Position numbers and translations under genes: made by a program. DNA of 64,000 bases from Crossiella sp. S99.2. Lineage in GTDB: Bacteria > Actinomycetota > Actinomycetes > Mycobacteriales > Pseudonocardiaceae. Positions 58,646 through 64,000 of this stretch are shown piece after piece (positions within the stretch are counted from its first letter, which is position 1; each line of letters begins with the position of its first letter). The stretch is from assembly GCF_023094165.1 (NCBI RefSeq), contig NZ_JALMDK010000006.1:186001-250000 (forward strand), read 5' to 3'. The notes beneath the pieces are model-generated. The model made no database searches. It worked only from the letters and a program-made list of their open reading frames with translations, and had not been told where the DNA came from.

Positions 58646-59005
58646 TCACCCCGCAGCCGTGCCGAACAGGGTTACTGCACATAGGAAGCAGAGGCCGTCC
58701 CGGCGTCCGTGCTGCCCGTCGATGTGGGCGACGCGATCGGCGTGCAGGAGGTCCCTGGCAGTGATGGCACCGCGGCAGATCAGGCACGGACCCCGGCGGT
58801 CTGCGGGGAAGGCTACGCAGAAGTCCTCAGTCTGGGCTCGCAACAGCGTGCAACGCAGGCGGATCAGGATGGTGGGCCGGCGCCGCGTCGGCGGCGCGGC
58901 TCGGAGCTGGTGACGTTGCGGGCTGGTGTGCCAGTCATACGGGGCACGGGGTTGGTGGTCGGCGGTGGCGTCGCCAGCCACGGTGATCACGATATCGCCG
59001 CGCAT
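58646..59005 (-). CDS. truncated SSB-like domain fused to a zinc ribbon
   Basis: 119 residues. The first ~70 align with the ssb product at 53746 (MRGDIVITVAGDATAD against MLGDTMITLIGELVAD; LIRLRCTLLRAQTEDFCVAF against LILRCTIWRGQAENFVASL), but the second half of the OB fold is missing. The last ~45 (CLICRGAITARDLLHADR, HIDGQHGRRDGLCFLC) match the end of the zinc-ribbon protein at 53161. It looks like an internal deletion that joined the two genes, kept under its own promoter element. Confidence 0.65.
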   Translation of the reverse strand: MRGDIVITVAGDATADHQPRAPYDWHTSPQRHQLRAAPPTRRRPTILIRLRCTLLRAQTEDFCVAFPADRRGPCLICRGAITARDLLHADRVAHIDGQHGRRDGLCFLCAVTLFGTAAG

Positions 59006-59035
59006 GTTCTGTCCTCCATGTAGCGAGCGGGGTTA

Positions 59036-59059
59036 GGTAACGCGCTCAGCCCGGTGTGG
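59036..59059 (-). promoter_or_regulatory. CCA-N12-CGCGTTACCT element
   Basis: CCA, 12 nt, CGCGTTACCTAACC on the minus strand, 30 nt before the ATG at 59005, the same distance as for ssb (32 nt). Confidence 0.75.
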
Positions 59060-59081
59060 TCGGGTTGCCGTTGCTGGGCGG

Positions 59082-59537
59082 TCAGCACAAGGTGATGACC
59101 TGTGTGGCGCAGGACCTCAGATGGTGAGACAGCGACTTGGCGGGCGCGCAGACGATGGTGGCCACCTTGGGGTGTCTGCACAGGACACCGAGACTGCGGT
59201 GGCCGGCAGCCAGCACGATCTCGGTGTAGCCGACGCTGATCAAGTGCTCCGCCCGCTCGAACAGCACCCGGGGCGCCGTACGGTGTCTCGCCACGGCTGT
59301 GGCCACCGGCAGGCGGAGGGAGACCAACTCGGCCAGGTATCGCGCCACGGTGTGTGGAGCTGCAGCGGCCAGGATGTGGTCGATTTCGCCAGCACAGGCC
59401 AGCACGGTCTCCAGGCGTTGGCGGAGTTGCGCGGTGTCGAGGTGGTGCCCTCTGTCGCGGGAGAGGGTGTCGAGGTCGATGAGCAGTGCTCGCCGGGGTG
59501 ACCGGGCGAGCTGGCGGGTTGGGCTCGTGGTAGGCAT
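59082..59537 (-). CDS. NYN/PIN-like domain protein
   Basis: 151 residues from ATG 59537 (GAGGGAG upstream). RRALLIDLDTLSRDRGHHL has the first acidic strand of a NYN/PIN fold, LPVATAVARH the second, and HLISVGYTEIVLAAGHRSLG the third, where active enzymes have a SGDxDF motif; here AGHRSL lacks the Asp, so nuclease activity is uncertain. ATIVCAPAKSLS is the last strand. Probably RNA-related or a degenerate nuclease. Confidence 0.5.
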   Translation of the reverse strand: MPTTSPTRQLARSPRRALLIDLDTLSRDRGHHLDTAQLRQRLETVLACAGEIDHILAAAAPHTVARYLAELVSLRLPVATAVARHRTAPRVLFERAEHLISVGYTEIVLAAGHRSLGVLCRHPKVATIVCAPAKSLSHHLRSCATQVITLC

Positions 59538-59580
59538 GCGCACTCCCTCGCTGATCCGGAACGGCGGAAGCCGGCGGCGG

Positions 59581-59883
59581 CTAGGTAACGCGGCGGTGGT
59601 GCCGCTGACGTTGTTCGGGATCGAGGCCGCCCCAGATCCCCGCTGGTTCGCCGCTCAGTTCGGCGTGGCGCAGACAGCTAGGCCGCACCGGGCAGCCGCG
59701 GCAGACCTCGCGAGCCCGACGGGTCCGGGACCCGACCTCGTCCGGCTGCCAGTCCCCCGGTTCCAGATCACGCGGACGTCGCCAGGGTGCGCAGGCGGCC
59801 TCCTCGATCCAGTGACCAAGGGGAGGCAACGAGACCCGCGATCGCGTGAGGTAGCGCCGCGAGCGCGAAGCAGACGTGGCCAT
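59581..59883 (-). CDS. WhiB-like iron-sulfur regulator
   Basis: 100 residues from ATG 59883 (GAAGGGAA upstream). Wbl features: EEAACAPW, CRGCPVRPSCLRHA (C-x2-C-x5-C plus the upstream Cys) binding a 4Fe-4S cluster, the turn GIWGG, and a basic tail. Wbl proteins act with the primary sigma factor. Promoter elements of the CCA-N12-CGCGTTACC class lie upstream of it and at its end; its last codons (Arg-Val-Thr-stop) are part of the element for the gene at 59082. A candidate regulator of the element (inference). Confidence 0.9.
   Translation of the reverse strand: MATSASRSRRYLTRSRVSLPPLGHWIEEAACAPWRRPRDLEPGDWQPDEVGSRTRRAREVCRGCPVRPSCLRHAELSGEPAGIWGGLDPEQRQRHHRRVT
59584..59608 (-). promoter_or_regulatory. 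CGCGTTACCT element with weak upstream half
   Basis: CGCGTTACCT on the minus strand, 46 nt before the ATG at 59537. The upstream half is TCA at 13 nt instead of CCA at 12. It is embedded in the whiB stop region. Confidence 0.55.
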
Positions 59884-60010
59884 GCTGGATGTTCCCTTCC
59901 TCGACTGTGACGGGGATCGTCGGTTCAGGACTGTCCATTCCGAACCGTCCCGGTCCGCTCCCCCGTCGGCGGCGGGCGCCGAACTTCCCGGGAGCTGCAA
60001 CTCGTGCAGA

Positions 60011-60035
60011 GGTAACGCGGCGGAAGGCCGGTTGG
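60011..60035 (-). promoter_or_regulatory. CCA-N13-CGCGTTACCT element of the whiB-like gene
   Basis: CCA, 13 nt, CGCGTTACCT on the minus strand, 127 nt upstream of the whiB-like start, in a divergent pair with 60042-60065. Confidence 0.65.
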
Positions 60036-60041
60036 CGGCAG

Positions 60042-60065
60042 CCACACTGCCCATTCGGTGTTACC
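60042..60065 (+). promoter_or_regulatory. CCA-N12-GGTGTTACCT element of the clamp-like gene
   Basis: CCA, 12 nt, GGTGTTACCTACC on the plus strand, 190 nt before the ATG at 60256. Two mismatches in the first three bases of the downstream half. Confidence 0.55.
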
Positions 60066-60255
60066 TACCTGCTTGCCTCGGTGAGGTCGTTCATCACTCA
60101 CCCGGCACACAACTGGACAGTGAAGGCACTCCTACTGAGAACTCCATTTCTCGAGATCCATTCCTCCATCTGTCCGTGTCCACCGACGGCGCCAGGCCGC
60201 CGTCGGTGGCCTGGCAGCGGATCGGCGCGGACGGCTAGACCGTCAAGGAGAGGCG

Positions 60256-61605
60256 ATGAAGGTGACGTTGACCTCGGTGCAGGCCAGTCTGGTGGCCAGT
60301 TGCATTGGGGACGTGGAAACAATGGCGGGACGAACGGTGCAGGATCCGGCCTGTCCGGCACGCGGCGGCTTTGTCTGTGTGTCAGCCGCCGACGGCCGAT
60401 TCATCCTGCGAGCCGCGGAGAACGAGCCCTATCTCCTGGCCCATGTTGCGGTCGCCGCAGATGTGGATACGCCGGGGCAGGTGTGGATCGCCACGCTCCC
60501 ACTGGCTGACCTGCTGACCAAACGACCGGCGGCTGCCGCGGAGCTGGAGGTAACCGCCGACCCGACCAGAGGCCGCGTGCAGGTAATCTTTCGTGCCGCG
60601 GGCGGCCAGACGATCCGTGTCCGGCAGGCGTCGGCGATGGCGGTGACCGAGGACAACGCCTTGCGGTCAATCACACCGGCACCCCGCGACGCGGTGTTCT
60701 CCACCCCGTTGACACCAGATCTGGTCACCAGTCTCGCCGGGCAGGTACGCCAGCACGATACGTTTATCGGTGACCGGCCGCGCACAGTCTGGCTAACGCT
60801 GGAGGATACCCAGGTCCGGCTGGAGGCATGGATCAGCGATGGCGAAGCGACCGCTGTGGACTTCCCGCTGACCGTGGCACCTGTTGCGACCGAGCAAGTC
60901 AGCGAGTGCCTCGGTGTCCTGCTGGGACGTGCTGTCGCGCGCATCGGGAAAGTGATCGATAAGGTCTCGGGTGTCATGGAGATCCGCACGATGCTGTCCA
61001 ACACAGTCGAACGACAGTGTTTGCTCCTGCGGGCTGATCCCTACGAGTTCGTCCTGCCGTTGGCCGAGGATATTGACGAGGGCGTACCCCTCAAGATCCA
61101 CCATCTGCGGCACTGCCTGGCCAGCAACACGACGGTTAGCGTCGAGGTCGACGGCGAAGACGGGCTGATCAGCCAGGTCTGTCACGAATCCACCGGTGCC
61201 CTGCGGCATCCGCGCGCTGTGCTCGACTTCTACGACCGCGGCGGACAACAGATGCTGCTGGTGCACCTCACCGACGAATCCACTACGGAGACCGCCGCCG
61301 CGGAGATCTACTCCGGGGAGTTCCCGGTGGTCATGTCGGCACCGCTCAACCGCAGGATGGTGCTGGATCATAAGCGATTGGCCGCTGCTCTGGCGGTCTT
61401 TCGCCGACACGCCCGGATACGTCTGCACGCAGATCCTGTTGGTGGCCAACAAGAATGGCTTCTGGGCATCACTTCCGCGACCGAGAACGGCGGACCGGTC
61501 TCGGAGTTCCAGGCCGGCGACATCCGTACGGTGTTGGTGATTCTCCGGAAGTCGCCGATTCGGCTCGCTCCGTTCGATGACACTGGGCCGATCCCCCGGC
61601 TGTGA
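60256..61605 (+). CDS. sliding-clamp (DnaN)-like protein, tentative
   Basis: 449 residues, AAGGAGAGG-type site before the ATG. The first ~120 residues follow the beta-clamp pattern: GFVCVSAADGRFILRAAENE, then VWIATLPLADLLTKRP, then a strand pair. A second unit (VFSTPLTPDLVTSLAGQV, VWLTLEDTQVRLEAWISD) repeats the pattern. Length exceeds normal DnaN (~370-380), and no standard C-terminal MPMR-like strand is seen (it ends PIRLAPFDDTG). The context of ssb, recT, yqaJ and parB supports a replication role. Fold assignment is by pattern only. Confidence 0.45.
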   Translation: MKVTLTSVQASLVASCIGDVETMAGRTVQDPACPARGGFVCVSAADGRFILRAAENEPYLLAHVAVAADVDTPGQVWIATLPLADLLTKRPAAAAELEVTADPTRGRVQVIFRAAGGQTIRVRQASAMAVTEDNALRSITPAPRDAVFSTPLTPDLVTSLAGQVRQHDTFIGDRPRTVWLTLEDTQVRLEAWISDGEATAVDFPLTVAPVATEQVSECLGVLLGRAVARIGKVIDKVSGVMEIRTMLSNTVERQCLLLRADPYEFVLPLAEDIDEGVPLKIHHLRHCLASNTTVSVEVDGEDGLISQVCHESTGALRHPRAVLDFYDRGGQQMLLVHLTDESTTETAAAEIYSGEFPVVMSAPLNRRMVLDHKRLAAALAVFRRHARIRLHADPVGGQQEWLLGITSATENGGPVSEFQAGDIRTVLVILRKSPIRLAPFDDTGPIPRL

Positions 61606-61842
61606 GTGTCTGTGCCGGCTACTGCGGTCGGGTTGGCCGAGACGAGGGACTCGTGGGCCTCAACAGGCACGGCGACAAGGCATGGACCTCACGTTCACAG
61701 GTGGTGGTGACACAGCCAGACACGAGTTGCCTTCGCGGTAGGCGGGGCCGAGGACGGAATCGTTCGCTGGACGTGAGCGCTGCGCCGCATCGGCGTTGGG
61801 ACCGAAGTACAGCGGTAATGGCGACTCCTGCGCGCCGACTCC

Positions 61843-62046
61843 GTGCTCGGCAACACCCACACCGACCTGGATGCGCTACGCGACTACATGATCAGCAGTG
61901 TTGAGACGATGTTGTTCTCCTTCGCCCGATGGATCAGCGAGAACAATCCCGACCACATCGAGCAGCAGCCTGCACCCAGACCCTGTGCGGTAGCCAGCAG
62001 CGCGGTGCCACCTGTGTCTGGCTCGCCTTGCCCACATTCAACGTAG
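61843..62046 (+). CDS. small hypothetical protein
   Basis: 67 residues from GTG 61843, with no clear ribosome site. The first 40 look real (THTDLDALRDYMISSVETML, FARWISENNPDHIEQ), the end is Pro/Ser-rich. The surrounding stretch 61606-62088 holds nothing else recognisable. Confidence 0.35.
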   Translation: MLGNTHTDLDALRDYMISSVETMLFSFARWISENNPDHIEQQPAPRPCAVASSAVPPVSGSPCPHST

Positions 62047-62088
62047 TGCCCAGGACCCGCGCCGGGCGCCTATCCCGGGGCGGCTACG

Positions 62089-62580
62089 GTGGCCGGTGTG
62101 GCGTTCTGGGACCGGGCCGCTGGGCGGCCCGAGATGCGTGAGACGGGGCCAGAATCGCGTGCGCCCATCGTCGGCTCCGGGGCACCGGTGGCGGTCGCGT
62201 GGTCGTGGTTCCCGGCCGGGGAGTACGAGCAGGCACTGCGGCAGTGGCCGGAGCTGGTCGATCTGTGGGGCCTGCCGACCGGGCACGACCACGCTGCCTA
62301 CTGCCGGATGATGCAGGCCAAACTCGAAGAGGCGGCTCGCAGCGGCCTGACCAACATCTGGATCGCCCCGATCCAGATCACCGCACTGGTGGCATGGGCG
62401 AATGAGCGTGGTGAGGATCCGGCCAGTGCGTCAGCCCGCTCCGCCTACGCCGCCGATCTGGCTCGCCGCGGCGACCCGGACCTGATCGCGTGGCCGCCGG
62501 AACGTAACCAGTCCTGCTGGTGCGGTTCCGGCCGCAAGTACAAGGCCTGCTGCGCCCGTCCCATCACCGCGCGGGGCTGA
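62089..62580 (+). CDS. SEC-C motif protein
   Basis: 163 residues from GTG 62089 (GTG 62098 also possible). Helical body (EQALRQWPELVDLWG; AAYCRMMQAKLEEAARSG) and a C-terminal SEC-C zinc motif SCWCGSGRKYKACC. SEC-C tails are found on SecA and on many unrelated proteins, where they bind zinc and partners. Three nt separate it from the next gene, so they form an operon. Confidence 0.75.
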   Translation: MAGVAFWDRAAGRPEMRETGPESRAPIVGSGAPVAVAWSWFPAGEYEQALRQWPELVDLWGLPTGHDHAAYCRMMQAKLEEAARSGLTNIWIAPIQITALVAWANERGEDPASASARSAYAADLARRGDPDLIAWPPERNQSCWCGSGRKYKACCARPITARG

Positions 62581-62583
62581 GCC

Positions 62584-63924
62584 ATGGACGCGGATGGCCC
62601 CACCGGGGACACGGCAATCGACGCCGCGCTGGCCGAACTCGCCGCCACCGACCCCACCGCGGCCGAGGATGCGCGGGCCGCGCTGGAATCGCTGACCTGG
62701 GGACAGGGCTTGGAGGTACTCAGCCTGCACGGCGTGGCCGATTTCCTCTGGTACCGGTTGCCCGTCAAGTGGATGAGCGAAGCCGAGGAGAAACGGAGGG
62801 TCGCCGCCGCACTGGGCCAGGTGTTCGAGCAGGTCGGCCTGCCCCGCTATGCCACGATCTGTGCCGCACCTCTGACAGCCACGATCCTGGACACCTACGA
62901 CCAGCAGGGCGAGTCGGCGGGCCTGGCCGCCTATCAGCGGGCGTTGGCGGCCAGCGGCGTGCAACCGCCGGAGATTCCCGGCCTGCTGGTGTGGGGCACG
63001 ATGCTGGGCACTGAGGAGGCGGCGGCCTATTGGGCGGTGACCGAGCGGCTGGAACTCGCCCTCACTGCGGGGGAGTTCACACCCGGTGCCCGAGGGTGGC
63101 GGAGCACGGCGCAGCGGATCACCGCCGAGTTCCTCACCGCCGACCCGGTGGATTTCGCGGGTGGGGCGTGGCTGGACCGCATCCAGACCGAACGGCTCGG
63201 CCGCTGGGCCGATTCCCGCTCCACGGTGCGCGCCACGCTCACGAGCAAGATCACCAACCGGCTAATCACCCCCATCGAGGTGCCCGCCGACGCCGACCAC
63301 CACCTGGCCCCAGTGCGCTGGCTGCTGGAACTCGCCGCCGCCGAGGGCGTTCCGTTGACCGCGACCGGCACCCTTGCCCGTGCCGTGGTCGGCGAGGGGG
63401 CCCGTCGGTTCGACTGGCTGACCTTCGGTAAACAACCTCGCTCCGAGTCCGACCTGCCCGAAGCCTGGACCCTGCGCACGCTCGCGGTGGAGATCGGTGC
63501 GGTGCGCCGCCGCGGACGTCGCCTCCTCCTGACACCTGCCGGGCGCCGGCTGCTGACTGACGGCACTCCCGCGCTATGGCAGGCGGTCATGCCCACGTTG
63601 CTGCCGAAACCTCCGGCCGAAGCCGCTGCCGCCGAGATCGCCCTGCTGCTGACGCTCACCGGCAACCGGCACGGCTACGACCAGCGCAACCGGCAGGTCG
63701 CCGATGCTCTGGCCGGCGAGGGTTGGCGCAGCCAGAGCACAGGCGGCCCGATCGAGCCCGACCAGATCGGCTGGTTACTCGGCGAACTGGCCCGCCGCCT
63801 CGACCTCCTGCGTCTCACCGAGCAACGGCGCCTCGGCGACCCGCACGCCCTCACCCCTGCTGGCACGGCAGCGGCGTATGCCGCCCTCCGACACCGCGCA
63901 TTGGCGCCCCGCGATACACCGTGA
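62584..63924 (+). CDS. large helical hypothetical protein
   Basis: 446 residues. Alpha-helical throughout with a winged-helix-like C-terminal part (LRTLAVEIGAVRRRGRRLLL, then TPAGRRLLTDG, and near the end LLRLTEQRRLG). No catalytic motif, membrane segment or recognised domain. It follows the SEC-C gene directly, a pairing seen in other actinomycetes, to my knowledge without known function. Confidence 0.6.
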   Translation: MDADGPTGDTAIDAALAELAATDPTAAEDARAALESLTWGQGLEVLSLHGVADFLWYRLPVKWMSEAEEKRRVAAALGQVFEQVGLPRYATICAAPLTATILDTYDQQGESAGLAAYQRALAASGVQPPEIPGLLVWGTMLGTEEAAAYWAVTERLELALTAGEFTPGARGWRSTAQRITAEFLTADPVDFAGGAWLDRIQTERLGRWADSRSTVRATLTSKITNRLITPIEVPADADHHLAPVRWLLELAAAEGVPLTATGTLARAVVGEGARRFDWLTFGKQPRSESDLPEAWTLRTLAVEIGAVRRRGRRLLLTPAGRRLLTDGTPALWQAVMPTLLPKPPAEAAAAEIALLLTLTGNRHGYDQRNRQVADALAGEGWRSQSTGGPIEPDQIGWLLGELARRLDLLRLTEQRRLGDPHALTPAGTAAAYAALRHRALAPRDTP

Positions 63925-64000
63925 ATGATCCGATCACCCGAACAAACCGCGGCCGTCAAGTGGGCACCTGTAGATCATCTTCAGCGCCGCCGCGATGTCA

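Noticed and set aside
8607..60035. Reading the repeated motif as GTAACG, the -35 of SigD/BldN-type ECF promoters, on the opposite strand
   Set aside because: In that orientation the sites point away from the genes they adjoin and often into terminators; only the CGCGTTACCT orientation always faces a gene.
1..64000. rRNA genes, insertion-sequence transposases, integrase
   Set aside because: None recognised on either strand; no terminal inverted repeats flanking a transposase-like frame were seen.

Overview
The window is high-GC DNA from an actinomycete. Supporting families are WhiB, DUF397/DUF5753 regulator pairs, a DUF3558 lipoprotein, DUF4192 and an ImmA/IrrE-MAB_1171c pair. The mix of lipoproteins and NB-ARC/TPR proteins suggests Pseudonocardiales, but this is inference. 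Most of it reads as accessory DNA, such as a giant plasmid or integrated conjugative element. It has partition, recombination and DNA-transfer genes and no rRNA, no recognisable tRNA and no core metabolic operon.

Layout: (a) 1-7 kb: a LuxR-type ATPase regulator running off the left edge, an FAD-linked oxidase, and a metallopeptidase/membrane-protein pair. (b) 7.3-27.4 kb: an element backbone, mostly minus strand. It holds a DUF4192 protein, a DNA polymerase I-like protein with altered catalytic motifs, a glutamine cyclotransferase lipoprotein operon, a HerA/VirB4-like ATPase with a very large Ser/Gly/Thr/Asn repeat insert plus membrane partners, a Crp regulator, two related Cys-rich proteins, and a ParB-like/ParA-like pair. 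(c) 27.4-33.9 kb: a replication-relaxation protein, small orphan genes, decayed fragments, and a DUF397/DUF5753 regulator pair. (d) 34.1-49.5 kb: a long plus-strand operon in which nearly every junction is a 4-nt ATGA or GTGA overlap. It carries three duplicated gene pairs (methyltransferase-like, wHTH-TPR, and a helical repeat family), membrane proteins, a lipoprotein, and an NB-ARC/TPR protein with a lysine-less P-loop. (e) 49.7-61.6 kb: a second backbone block with ParB, SSB, RecT, a YqaJ-type nuclease, a second DUF4192 gene, an SSB/zinc-ribbon fusion, a NYN-like protein, WhiB and a clamp-like protein. (f) 61.6-64 kb: a SEC-C protein and a large unknown protein.

The strongest non-genic signal is a bipartite promoter-like element, CCA-N12-(C/T)GCGTTACCT. 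I found 16 sites, all oriented toward a downstream gene and all confined to blocks (b) and (e). It appears to tie the two blocks into one regulon. A second signal is a structured 5' leader upstream of both DUF4192 genes and both Cys-rich paralogues, with a stem that changes sequence but keeps pairing. Several proteins look like catalytically altered members of enzyme families (polymerase, ParA, NB-ARC, methyltransferases), a recurrent theme of the element. All calls come from reading the sequence by eye; no database search was run.
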